In this document: positions 1 through 11,729 of the stretch, one piece after another
Layout: each line of letters starts with the position of its first letter
Numbering within the stretch: position 1 is the first letter of the stretch
DNA from: Hemileia vastatrix
Taxonomy: Eukaryota > Basidiomycota > Pucciniomycetes > Pucciniales > Zaghouaniaceae
Direction: 5' to 3'
DNA length: 64,000 nt
Assembly: GCA_030280995.1 (NCBI GenBank)
Contig: JASXTE010000008.1
Span: 27,424,193 to 27,488,192, forward strand
Translations under genes and position numbers: made by a program
The notes under the pieces: model-generated
What the model was told of the DNA's origin: nothing
What the model saw: the letters and a program-made list of their open reading frames with translations, nothing else
Database searches by the model: none

Positions 1-177
1 ATACTGAACCCATACTGAACTCTACTTGAACAACCAAATAAAACTTTTTGGCTGAATGGTGTTCATCCCTGATTGTATGGTTCCTTTGTCAATAGCTCAA
101 TGTGTGTTCAAACTGGGATGAGTTTGGTTCCAAGGTTGCAGACTTGCTAGCAAGTCCACCCCCAATATTGTGTGGTG
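1..177 (-). mobile_element. Short CACTA-like non-autonomous element, left part cut by window edge
   Basis: The right end reads AATATTGTGTGGTG, the inverse of the CACCACACAATAT terminus seen at 31598, 37100 and 43999. Just inside it is the perfect 16-bp palindrome GACTTGCTAGCAAGTC (about 141-156). The leftmost bases carry the GAACTC/TGAAC-type short repeats typical of the other end of the 31598 copy, so most of a roughly 250-bp element in inverted orientation is present. It has no coding capacity. It interrupts the RNase H region of the RT-A pol pseudogene at about 178. Its left terminus and target duplication lie outside the window. Confidence 0.7.
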
Positions 178-1849
178 ATTCAACCTCATTAAATACCATG
201 GACTCATACCTTACTGGCCTGACCCTCCCAATTTATCTTCCTGAGACAAAATAGCACCAGAAGAAATATAACTTGAGTCCACCGCCAAATAAATTTTTCC
301 AGCTCCCACACCATAATCCAACTTGTGAAGAATAATATCTTCACCCACCACCTTCTTCAAATTCTGAAAAGCCTCTTCACACTTTTCAGACTATTCCCAC
401 TCTGCATCTTTCATGGTCAATCTCCTTAAAAGTGAAGCCAACAAAGAAAAATCTTTAATGAAAATTCTGACATACACAAAAACCCCCAAAAATCCCCTGA
501 TTTTAGTAGTATTTTTAGGCCTTGGCCATGACTGAATTTTATTAACTTTTTTCTTTTCAATAATCCTTCCCTCTTTTCATATCACATGACCCAGAATTTC
601 CAAATCAGGAACACAACAACAAAACTTTGACCCAGAAATGGTCAAACCAGATTCTTCAATCCAAAAAAATACTCTCTCTAGAGTAATTGCATATTCCAAC
701 CAAATCTCCTTATACCTGGGTTCTCCTTCAGCACCTCATTTCCATAATCAGTGGAAGGTCCTTTAACTCCACCATCATCAATAAAAATACCAGAATGATA
801 AAGTACCTCATTCTGTAAAATCCAAGCCATTTGTGCTTGATATACTGCTACTGAATTAGTTGCTCCTTGAGGCAACCTAGTGAGCTGAAATCTTCCCAGA
901 GTAGTCTCAAATTTTGTAAGTGGCCGTGAATCTTTGTGAAGTTCCCTTTTATCATAACCATCCATAATATCCCCAAACCATAACACACCCTTCCAGAAAA
1001 AGCTTCCACAAAGTCCTCTGCACTTGGAAGCATCCCAGCATCTTTGATAGTGACTCTATTCAAGGCTCTAAGATTATGCACCACCCTCAGCTTCCCATTC
1101 AGCTTTGTTACACAGAAAACTGGACTTGAGTAGCTAGATATTAATTTTTTGTACAATCAAGTCATGACTCTTTCCCTAAAAATCTCCACAAAATCATCCC
1201 TGATAGCAGCTAGAATTGGAATATGTTTGATTTTCCAAGGTTCATGACAAACCACAGGAATCAAGTAAGGTTCCCCATAAGAGTTTTTCAACACACCCCT
1301 TTCCTCTTCAATGAATGCCACCACTTTCTCCCTCAGCACAATTACATGCAAAAACAACTTCTTCTCCTCATCAGACAACCAACCATCAGGACCAAAATTT
1401 ACAACTTTCAACCTTTCCACAGTCACCTTAGAAGTTTCCACAAAATCAGGAGGATTCTTTACCAGAGGAGTACAGTACGGATCTCTTGACAAAGGAGGTC
1501 TCTTCAAAGGAGGATTCAAACCTACAGGTATAGGCTTATTGAAAGTCCTAATCTTCTGAGCTACCTTCCCATAATTTTCAGCTCCGCCTTCAACTTGAGG
1601 GATCTTCAGGACATCTTCACCACCAGACCTGGAACAAAAACCAAGGGTTTCCCCATTTCTCACATGTGTGGCCAAGGTAATGTTTTTGAAAGGTGTAGAA
1701 GAAACCCTAGCAGTGCACCATCGGAAGAAATTACTTTTAGACCCCTATCTCACCACTCCTAAACTCTTCCACAATTCCACATCTTCATCCTCACTTCTAT
1801 CTTCTAAATATTTATAACTTGATTCATCAGCTGAATCCCATCTTCTAAA

Positions 1850-2085
1850 ATTTTGCAGCTTATCCTCATTCTGGAGGCTCAAAAACTGATCTTGATGATC
1901 TTCTTTCTTCAAAATTTTGTGTAGTTTAACCTCATGCTGGAGGCCCAAAATATGATCTTGATGATTTTCTTTCTTCACAATTTTGTGCAGCTTAACCTCA
2001 TGCTGGAGGCCTAAAAATTGATCTTGCTAATCTTCATTCTTCAAAATTTTTTGAAGTTTAACCTCATGCTGGAGGACCAAAACTT
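1850..2085 (-). repeat. Four-copy hairpin/LQxExKL repeat in RT-A pol
   Basis: Four near-copies of CAG(C/T)TTAACCTCATGCTGGAGG (plus-strand view, at about 1855, 1915, 1985 and 2050) are spaced about 60-70 bp apart. Each has a CCTC...GAGG inverted repeat and translates on the minus strand as L-Q-x-E-x-K-L. The same motif occurs nine times in RT-B (11730-12420) and is absent from the equivalent part of RT-C, so copy number changes quickly. Confidence 0.8.
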
Positions 2086-2317
2086 CTTACTTTTGATTGA
2101 AAGGACTTACTTTTACACCCCAATCTCACCACTCCAAGGATTTTCTGCATATCTTTCAATAAAGATATATAACCAATCTTCTTTTTTGAACTTGAATTAA
2201 AAATAATTGAGAATCTTGAGAGAGAACAGATACTTGATAAAAAACTTGAAGAATATTTTCAGAGAAGAGAAACATTAAAAAGAGAAAGTTGAAAATCCAC
2301 TTGGTATATCTCCAAGT

Positions 2318-2402
2318 GAGCTGACCTACTACAACCTGGGATTTCCTCATCTTGGAGAGAGGTTGTAGAACTAGGATGATCAGCCCTTATCACTCTAAAA
2401 AA
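2318..2402 (-). promoter_or_regulatory. Programmed -1 frameshift signal, RT-A gag-pol
   Basis: On the minus strand the slippery heptamer T TTT TTA (2402-2396) is in the gag frame, followed by GAG and the TGA stop (2390-2392). After a 9-nt spacer comes an outer stem GGGCTGATC (2386-2378) pairing with GGTCAGCTC (2326-2318), and inside it an inner stem CTACAACC (2368-2361 on the minus strand as GGTTGTAG's partner at 2336-2329). Pol is in the -1 frame. The same layout is present in RT-B and RT-C with compensating base changes. Confidence 0.8.
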
Positions 2403-3882
2403 GACAGACTCTCACTAGAGACTGAGCCACACTCCAAAAAATGGGAGGCAGCACCCACTTCTCTTCTTCTCCTACAACAGTCCATGCACTGGGACATTGA
2501 AGACAAACCAGGTGTGGTCTCCCAACCATCATCTCCCAGAGATGACAAACTCATGTGAAGTCTCCTTTCATCCTCACCAGTCAACTCCAAACTGATTCCC
2601 ACATCAAACTGATAACCAATTCTTGCCTTGAAATCTATCAAGAATGGTCCACCCAAAACAGCTTTTACATTACCTTTATCTATGTAAAAATGAACCTTCC
2701 CTGAGGCTCCACCAACATCCAGCTTCACAAACTCAGCTGTCCCAATCAATTCAGTGACATGGCCACCAATTTATGACTTGATGGGGAGGCCCAGATGGGT
2801 AGCCTCAAACAAAGAAATCTGGTTAATCCGAGAGCCTGAATCCACCAATGCCCTAGCCTCCCTTCCATTCAGAGTGACATTGATATAACCCAGAGGTGCA
2901 GAAAAATCAGTTTCTAACCCCTCTCCAAACTTCTCAGCAGAATGAAAAATGTATTCCACCTCCCCAGAAGAAACCCTTCTCCTGGTCAACAACTATTTCT
3001 GTCTATCAGCCAACCCAGGACTGATAGCATACAATTCCCCATAAGTAAGGGAAACCTGACCCTGATTCATTTTTTCCAGGACAGAGTCCATAGCATTAAC
3101 TTGGCCAGAAACCACTTGCCTCTCAAATTGAGCCTTCTACTTCACTACCTTGGTCCTAGAAATTTCCTGAGAACCAGAAACACCAAAAGATTTACCATCA
3201 ACAGGAATAAAACCAGATCCCTCACCAGAACATCTAACTCCAGCAGGCTTTGGCAATGAAGCCAAAGGGACATCCTCCTCAGAGTCAGAATCAACATCCA
3301 TTGGCATTGGCTTACCATTCATGTGCCATGCTCCAAAAATAGGGGTGCCTATATCAGCTATACCCTTCTGCATCTTGTACAGCTCCTCTTTGCTGTACTG
3401 GTTTCTAGATTCACTAAGCTTAGGGTCCACAATTAAAAACTTAGGCTTTGTTTGGGCCTGAGAACTACTCTTAGGCCTTCACACCTTTCCTGCTTCCACA
3501 TAATTAACACCAGCCAAGCATTCCCCACTTGGATTTCTACCACAAGAATACAACTCCAAACCACCAAAGGAAGATGTAAATGATTCTCTATTAGCCTCCT
3601 TTCCCTTTCCCTTCCCATCATCTCCACCTTTACCAGAAGAAGAAGAATCATTAGGCAACTCTTTGAATCTTGGCCTTCTTGAGTTGAGATAATGTCTCGT
3701 CCTCATCAAGTCCACTGGAGCCTGACAATTATTAGGCTTCACAAAAGAACAATCAGGGAACTTGAAAACTTTCCCAACAAATTCCACCTTCCCTTCAGAC
3801 ACATCTCTATTTGTTACCCAAAAATCATTGAACTTGTGTCCCTTCCTGCTACAATAAGAGCAGACCCAAGGATCATTCCTAC
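2390..3882 (-). pseudogene. RT-A gag C-terminus and aspartic protease
   Basis: This is the downstream part of the RT-A gag-protease gene, cut from its N-terminal part (19786-20368 and 21276-21589) by RT-B. It begins at the zinc knuckle W-V-C-S-Y-C-S-R-K-G-H; the last cysteine is a phenylalanine here. It continues with the F-P-D-C-S-F motif, an acidic linker, and the retroviral-type protease with its A-L-V-D-S-G-S-R-I-N-Q-I-S active-site motif (about 2820-2860). The reading frame changes between 3479 and 2390 (segments 3479-3880, 3137-3430, 2771-2992, 2390-2749), so it is inactive. It ends at the TGA next to the frameshift signal. Confidence 0.85.
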
Positions 3883-4986
3883 TATGGTAAGGTAAACTCT
3901 TACAGTCGCCTTGCTGTAAGCAGAATCCGGAGGAGATATGTGGATTTAGCCGAAAACCCCGTCCTTCCAACAAAAAAAAAATATCAAAATAGGAATTCTA
4001 AATCACTAAGCTAACCAATCTACTTGGATCTGATTTATAAAATAATGAAACTCTAAAATAATTAACGCTTATTGCGATTTAAAGAAAGTGGCTGTTGATA
4101 AAAGAAATACTGATAACAACAATTAAGGTGTACCAGTGAAAGATCTGTAAAGATTGACTTTTATGTTTTTATAATAATTTGAATTTTTATGAGACAGCAA
4201 TAATCAAGTCCCAGGGACGAAGACCTTTCTAAAGATACCCTGTATGAAGTGTTATTTAAACTGTTGAATTGTATTTCTAAGATGTTATGTAAAAAATAAT
4301 AATGTTATAAGGGTATTACAAGTTATTTTAATTTGTTGAGTAATAAAAAATGAGACTGTGGTGGTTAATGATTAAGCTGTATGATGTGTTCCCCCCCTCA
4401 ATTTCGAGTTTGAGAAGCGCTTAAGTATTCCTAGTCACGTGCCTAAGTTTTCCCCTCCTGAGCTCTTCCAGAGTCAATCCGGAGCCCGTCCGGAGTCCGT
4501 ACGGAGTCCCTCCGGACTTCCGGACTCAATTTAGAACCTTAAAACCATAATAAAAAATCTAGAAAAATTACACATAATAGAGCTACTTCCCCTTTACATA
4601 CCAAACTAATTTTCGTAGTCTGCGCAGCTTTAATTTCCCTGTGAAAATTCATCAAAGTTAAGTAATTTTTGAAAACGTAAATATTTCTATAAAACTTTAA
4701 AATTCATTTAAAAATATAAGAAAAATAGTAAAAATTCAGCGAAAATTTCCCAAGGTTCTTGAGTGACTTGACTTGATACTTATAAGTTTTTAAGACCGTA
4801 AAAATAAGTTTTCTCTGTAAAATAAATTGTTTTCGTGTAGGCATTTGCTCGTGACCAATTTCTTCATATTTTAAACTCCAATAAATTAAATAAAACCCTT
4901 TTATAAAAAATAATAACACCAATCTTGCACGCCGTAATAACTCCATTTACATACTTAGGTGCCATACTAAACTTTAGGCTACCACA
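3883..4986 (-). repeat. RT-B 3' LTR
   Basis: 1104 bp. In sense orientation it starts TGTGGTAGCC and ends CCTTACCATA. It matches 15448-16488 plus 19688-19785 closely. It holds a small array of 11-mers of the CGGAGTCCGTA type at about 4470-4530, shorter than in the 5' LTR. Confidence 0.93.
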
Positions 4987-4998
4987 TCCTCCCTCCAA
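4987..4998 (-). promoter_or_regulatory. RT-B polypurine tract
   Basis: Directly upstream of the 3' LTR in sense orientation the sequence is TTGGAGGGAGGA, a purine run typical of second-strand priming. RT-C has TTAGAGGGAGGA in the same place. Confidence 0.8.
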
Positions 4999-6235
4999 TC
5001 GAGAATGTCCCCATTCTTAAAACTTTGCATAAGTGGTTGAACAATTCCAAAAGAATTATCTTTTCTAATAAAATAATTTGATAAATTTGTTTTAGCTGGT
5101 CTTCTTTTAAATCTTTATAATAAAAACGTTCTTTCTTCTTCTCTGGCTTGATATAACATAAAAAAATATAAATATAAATCTGGTGATGATTCCACTACTG
5201 AGAGCAAGGTTTGAATCCCTTCAGACTCCCATATACCAGTCTTCCTTCTTGTCACAGCATTGAGAGAGTGGATCTTCCTATGAGCCGAATACTCCTGATT
5301 CCAACCTCATAGGGCCCCCCACTGAGCCGAATTCTATGATTCCAATCTTGTCATAAGGTCCTCCAAGCTTCACACCAAAAAAAATGGCCTAACTATGAGG
5401 CACTAAAAAAAATCATTCCCTAAAATCCAACTACCATCCTAACTTCTGATTCCTTCATCACAATTTTCAAACTTTGCTATACAGCATGCCCATAAAATAC
5501 TTTTGCCAGGCTTCCAATAATAATTTTAACTTTAGACCATGTTAAAGCGCCACAAATTTCACCTAATTAACCATTATGCTTTCCTTAGCATCATCACCAC
5601 CTAAAATTTTAACCTCCTAAAGCTATCAGCACCCAATTCCAGAAATAATTGAATAACCAGTTTAGAGTCTTAGTGGACAGTGATAAATTAAAAGATTGAA
5701 TTGAGTTATCCAAACAAGATTGACATTCCAGTTTAAAGTCTTGGTGGACCAAACATATAATCGATTGCCAGTTTATGGTCTTGGTGGACCAAAGATCATT
5801 TAAGTGCATAAATATCTTGATATATTCCTAAGTAAGGCCTAGGCTTGACCAAAGATTGAATAAATTTGATAATCCAGTTTAATGTCATAGTGGACCAAAC
5901 ATTTGATCGACAAGTAATCCAGTATAAGGCCATAGTGGTCCAATGAATGTTGAATTATCCTGCAGATATTAATTTTCCAGTTTAAAGTCATAGTGGACTA
6001 AACAATGAATGAACTACCAGTTTAAAGTCATGGTGGACCAAACATTTAATCGATAAGAAATCCAGTTTAAGGTCATGGTGGACCCAACACTTGATAATAG
6101 TCCAGTTTAAGGTCTTGGTGGACCTAACATTTGATAACACTCCAGTTTAAGGTCTTGGTGGACCTAACATTTTGATTTATATAAAAAGAAATCCGTCTCC
6201 AAAAATATCCATAAAATCTTGATTATCCTTGAAAT

Positions 6236-6640
6236 TCAGTTTAAAGTCTTGAAGGACTAACAGCTCCAATATAAAATCTTTAATGAAAGTCTTGAAAATT
6301 AGCCAGTTTAAAGTCTTGGAGGACTAACAGCTCCAAAATTCGTATAAAACCTTAAGGAAAGTCTTGAACAGTAGCCAGTTTAAAGTCTTGGAGGACTAAC
6401 AGATCCAAAATACGTGTAAAAAACCTTAAAGAATGTCTTGAACAGTAGCCAGTTTAAAGTCTTGGAGGACTAACAGATGCAAAATACGTATAAAAAAACC
6501 TTAAAGAAAGTCTTGAACAGTAGCCAGTTTAAAGTCTTGGAGGACTAAAAGATCCAAAATACGTAAAAAAAACCTTAAAGAACGTCTTGAAAAGTAGCCA
6601 GTTTAAAGTCTTGGAGGACTAACAGATGTCTTGAAGTAAA
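6236..6640 (-). repeat. Six-unit tandem array of hairpin motif, about 74-bp period
   Basis: Six copies of CAGTTTAAAGTCTTGGAGGA-type units (starts near 6236, 6302, 6375, 6449, 6522 and 6597) with an AGTC...GACT stem are separated by nearly identical AT-rich spacers. The spacers are repeats of each other, so this is a tandem satellite and not a CRISPR array. Confidence 0.85.
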
Positions 6641-6714
6641 ATCCCATATGTATTGAGTTCCCCTAGACCCTGTTTCCTGTCTAAACTAAATGAATAAAAC
6701 TAAAAAGAATGAAA

Positions 6715-7090
6715 ACTAAAAAAAAATAAAACTAAGAAATATAATAATAATTTTGATTTAATTAATTAATTTTAATTTTAATTTTTTATTTTTTATTTTA
6801 TTATTTTTATTATTTTTATTATTTTTATTTTATTATTATTATTATTTTTTTTTTTATTATTTAATTTATTTTTATTTTATTTTTATATTTATTTTTATTA
6901 TTATTATTATTATTATTTTTTTTTTTTTAATTTTATTTTATTTTATTTTTATTTTAAATTTAAAATAAAAGATTTTAGAAAAGATAGTTTTGAAATAAAA
7001 GTTAAAATTTAATTTTTAAAGAAAGATAAACGAATGTGAAAAGAAAAATAAAAAAGTAATAATAATTTTTTTTTTTTTTTTTTTTTTTTA
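6715..7090. repeat. AT-rich low-complexity tract
   Basis: Runs of TTTTA/TTATT and poly-T with almost no C or G. It occupies the part of the RT-B 3' region that corresponds roughly to where RT-C has its long AAAAAT array. No gene seen. Confidence 0.85.
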
Positions 7091-10000
7091 AAATAAAATT
7101 TTAAAAGATGCCCCCCGGCCATTTGATGAGCCGTACCCTCGACATCATACCCACATCCAAGTGCAACTTGATGTGGTTACACAATTTTAAGAAATTGAAA
7201 AGAAAAGAAAATAAATGAAAGTTTTTAGCAGATAATTTTTTTTATAATGATGATCACTGGGTGGGCTCCCTCCAATTTATAAAAATGATTAGAGACCACC
7301 AGTGAGCATCACCTTTACAATAATTCATAATATATATTAAAGAAAAGAAATCACAATCTAACATAAAAAAAAAATCAAAAACAAAATAAGAAAATCTTGA
7401 ATCCGGCATTGAGAGCGGTGTCTCTTGATTCGTTCCAGTTTATAGTCTTAGTGGACTTCCTAAAATTAAAAGACAAAGCCAGGATTCAACTAGAAACAGG
7501 GAAAATTTTGGAAACGAACATTATGGGGTAATTGTGTATAGAGCAGCCAGCCCATCAATTACCCCCACACTTGCCAATATTAAATTAAGAAGGTTCCCCT
7601 GTGAACACTTCTTCCAATAAATTTTAAAATTTTTCCAACACTATCTTCACCCATATTTTAAGAATTTTTAATTTTGAAAATTTCAAAGAAGGTCTTTTTA
7701 AATTTCGTTAAGTTTCATCACAGTTTCATCGCCCATATGCAGTGTAATGATAGTAAAGTATTTTTGATAAAAATTAGAAGATAGTTTATACTCGTTGCGG
7801 AGGTATAAATTTAATAAAAGTCATTAAAATTGTAGTTTATCCTCATTTCGGAGTTCATCCATATAATTTCATAAATGTCATAGTTTATCCTCATTGCGGA
7901 GGAATCCATAAAGTTTCATTGATATCATAGTTTATCCTCATTGCGGAGGATCCATAAAATTTAAGAAGTTTCATAGTTTATCCTCATTGCGGAGGTTAAT
8001 AAAATTTAAGAAATTTCATAGTTTATCCTCATTGCGGAGGAAGACTTCGGCACTCCTGGTGCCTCTAGGATAGAACCATTTCACTTGATCGGCCGCTACC
8101 CTCTTCTTCAATACTACTCCATCCAACTCTTCTAGCACATATGAACCGCCGGAAACTTGCTCCTTGATTTTATACAGTCCATTCCACCTATCTGCAAACA
8201 TTTTTCCCCACTGACTTTCCAAACTCCTATTATACACCAGGACCATATCTCCTGGGTTCAAAGGTTTCCTTAATCGATGTGCCAACCGCTCATCCCAATA
8301 TCTAACTGATTGATTTCAGATCTTCATCATCCGCGAATATGCCTTTTCTAAATATTCTTCTTTCTTTTCTAGCTGCATCATTCTTGCACACAATAATTCT
8401 TCAGTAGTTTTGACCGTGTCCCAGTCAACTCCAAGATATGATTCAGCTTCTAAATCAACCGGTAAAACTGCTTTCTGTCCAAAAACAAGTTCATAAGGTG
8501 AAAATCCGGTCGTCCTTTTGGCAGTGATTTGATCAGCAAATAAAACTAAAGGTAAATAGTGCCTCCACTTTTCGGCACTTGTCCCACACATTTTAACTAA
8601 AGCATCCTTAATAACTTGATGCCCTCTTTCAACCATGCCTTCAGCTTCAGGATAATATGGGGTTGCTACCCTAACCTTTGATCCAACTTTCAATACGGCC
8701 TCTTTAAACTCTGTCCCAAATTCAGGACCTCCATCTACCGTCACCAACTTCATCACCCCATACCTATATACCCAATTATTCAAAAAAAATTCTGCCACAT
8801 TTTTGGCAGTTAAATTAATAAGAGGCGCTGCCTCTACCCAACCAGATAAATAATCTCTAGCCACAATTAAATATTTATACCGTCCCTCTTTTATATGAAC
8901 GGCATCTAAACTAACTCTTCCAAAGAGCGTATATTCACCGGTCGCGCGTCCAGGTTCTTTTGGCCTTAAATAACTTTGTCTTTGACATTCTTCGCATGAC
9001 TAAACCCACTGTTTAACAGCCATCTTCATGCCAGGCCACCAAAATCGATCAGAAATTCTTCTAAACGTTTCTCCAACGCCTCTATGCCCGAGATCTTCAT
9101 GCAGTGATTTCAAAACTAATTCTTGCCCCTTCTGTTGAGTTATAACTACTTGAGGATTTGGATACCTCCTCCTCATTAAACGTCGACCAGATAGGTAAAA
9201 CGTAGATGACTTCCTCTTGATAGCCACCCATTCATCGTCTTCACAATCTTCTGGCCTCTCTAAAGTCAACAAATATTTGACTAACAAAAAATAAAAACCA
9301 GTCTGACCCCAGACTTCATCTTGAAAATCGATTAATATAACATCAATAGGGACTTCTCTATCACCAATATCACCTGCACATGAATGAGCCAATAATCGTT
9401 GACCCCTAAATAAATTTTTAATCGAGCTATGTCGACGTTTTTCTTCTGAACCTTTGGATCCTTTGTAAACCGTATTCAAAAATACCTCTTTCTCTTTATC
9501 CACCTTTTTATTTAAACTCTCTAATTCTCCAACATATACACCATTCCTTAATTTACTACTATCCCACACTACCAATCCATCTTCCTCTACATACACCACA
9601 TCTTCTTCTACCTCCTCTCTGCCGAATTTATCTACACCTTTTCCAACTCCATTATTAACATAAAAATTATTTTCCAGTTTATCCTCTTGGTGGAGGTCAT
9701 CATCATCATAATCTAAACACAATAGTCCTGCCAGTTTAACCTCATGGGGGAGGTATGGAAAGTCTTCAGCTCCTTTAGTGCTGGCTTTGATAATAGGTAT
9801 ATCTTCATCGAACTCTTCTGAGTCTGAATCTTCTTCAGTGGGTGGTCTCCTTGATAAACCATCTGGCATAGTAAATGTCTTGCCAGGCTTATGAACTAAA
9901 TCAAATGAAAAATTTTGAATAAAAGCTACCCATCTCGTCATGGGTGCATTCGGTAAACTTGGGGAATTAATCATCTGGATTAACGATTTCGCATCCACTT

Positions 10001-11729
10001 GCAACTCAAAATGTTGCCCCCACAAAATATGCTGAAGTTTCTTCAGTATTTTTGCCACACCACATAATTCCAATTTCGGTTGAGAATATCTTGATTCGAC
10101 CTCAGTAAATACTACAGATTCATACCTAACTGGCCTGATGTAACCAGCTTTATCCATCTGAGACAGAACCGCCCCAGCTGCAACCTGACTTGAATCAACT
10201 GCTAAATAAATTCTACCAGCATCTTTTCCATAATCCAACTTGTGCAGGACTAAATCCTTCCCTACAACCTCCTTCAACTTCACAAACGCCTTCTCACACT
10301 CTTCATCCCACTCCCAGTCTGCATCCTTTCTCGTTAACCGTCTCAATGGAGCTGCCAATGAATAAAAGTCCTTGATAAACATTCTAACATATACGCAAAC
10401 GCCTAAAAACCCTCTAACTTCGGTCGTATTCTTGGGTCTTGGCCAGGACTGAATTTTGTTAACTTTCTTCTTGGACATAATTCTACCCTCTCTACATACC
10501 ACATGGCCTAATATTTCTAAAGCTGGCACACAACATGAAAATTTTGAACCTGAAATAGTTAAACCAGCCTCTTCAATTCGAAACAAGATTCTTTCTAAAG
10601 TAATTGAAAACTCCCAAATGAATTTGCGTATCCCGGGATTCTCTTCCAACACCTGGTTATCATAGTCGGTTGTTGGTCCCTTAATTCCTCCATCATCTAT
10701 AAAGATTCCAGAATATTGTGGAATTTCATCTTGAAGGATCCAAGCCATCTGAGCTTGATAAACTGCAACCGAATTTGTTGCTCCTTGAGGTAATCTTGTT
10801 AACTGTAAGCGTCCAAGTGGCGTATCGAATTTAGTGAGAGGCCTTGAGTCCGGATGTAACTCTCTCTCATCATATCCACCCATAATATCTCCCAAACCAT
10901 AGCACACTCTCCCTGCAAATGCTTCAACAAACTCCTCAGCACTAGGCGGTATCCCAGCATCCTTTATTGTAACCCTATTTAATTCCCTAAGATCATGAAC
11001 AACTCTAAGCTTGCCATTCGGTTTCTTGATACAAAATACAGGACTAGAATAACTTGACGTTGATTGCTCATAAAGTCCAGTGCGTATCCGTTCTCTGACA
11101 ACTTCGATATAAGCTTCTTTTAATGCAGCCGGAATAGGAATCGGTTTCTGCTGCCACGGTTCATGACATACCACAGGAATCTTGTAAGGCTCCCCATAGG
11201 AATGCTTCAACACACCCCTCTCCTCTTCTACAAAAGCAATGGCCTTCTCTCGCTTGACCATCACATCCAACAACAACTTCTTCTCTTCTCCAGACAACCA
11301 ACCATCAGGTCCAAAATTAACAACACCCAGTCTCTCAAAAGTGATTCTTGACGTCTCAGAAAATTCAGGCGGATTCTTTACCAAGGGACTTTCATAAGGA
11401 TCTCTTGATAACCTTGGTCTTCTCAAAGGTGGATTTAATTCAGCAGGTAGCGGTTCATTAATAGGTCGAACTTTATTTGCTACTTTCTTATATTTGGCTG
11501 CGTCCACATCTAAATAAGCTTGAGGTAAATCATTTACTTTTGTATCGCCATTAAAACTTTCATCAAATGAATCTTCTTCATCGCCAGAATCAGAATAAGA
11601 AAAATTAGAAAAATATTTTATTTCATTTTTAGATTTTACCCTTTTCTCCTTTCCCTCGTCTAATTTATAAACAGATTTTCCAACACCTTTGCTTCCCTTA
11701 TCCAACAGTAAATCACCCGTAAAGAAAGT

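Larger units (their letters stand above)
178..2402 (-). pseudogene. RT-A pol remnant (RT, RNase H start)
   Basis: Reverse-strand reading from the slippery site at 2402 gives the pol N-terminus, then a linker ending in an R-D-P-Y-C-T-P-L-V-K-N-P-P stretch. Reverse transcriptase blocks follow: the P-V-F-C-V-T-K-L-N-G-K-L-R-V-V-H fingers region near 1070-1130, and F-I-D-D-G-G, the YxDD-equivalent catalytic box, at about 761-788. RNase H similarity starts at about 178-330 and is cut by a CACTA-like element. Pieces lie in different frames (1157-1675, 848-1156, 678-986), so several indels and stops separate them. Four copies of an L-Q-x-E-x-K-L repeat (1855-2080) match the larger array in RT-B. Confidence 0.85.
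4999..8015 (-). other. RT-B long structured 3' non-coding region
   Basis: Three kilobases between the pol stop and the PPT hold no gene but are full of hairpins. About 23 copies of the short AAACTG-tailed hairpin are present: a loose cluster at 5655-6160, six in a tandem array at 6236-6620, one at 7433 and six at 7780-8040, the last overlapping the pol stop. Larger conserved hairpins lie at 7108-7175 (ACCACATC...GATGTGG), 7253-7315 (CACTGGGTGGGCTCC...CACCAGTG) and 7525-7565 (GGGGTAATTG...CAATTACCCC). Counterparts of all three are in RT-C at 29415-30275. An AT-rich low-complexity tract fills 6715-7090. Confidence 0.8.

Noticed and set aside
1223..1559. Plus-strand ORFs opposite RT-A and RT-B pol and gag (also 10190-10665, 13784-14490, 14907-15296)
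   Set aside because: They are opposite-strand shadows of coding regions with recognised domains and have no independent features.
6236..6640. Regular repeat-spacer pattern suggestive of a CRISPR array
   Set aside because: Spacers are repeats of each other, the motif is dispersed elsewhere, no cas genes, and the genome is eukaryotic.
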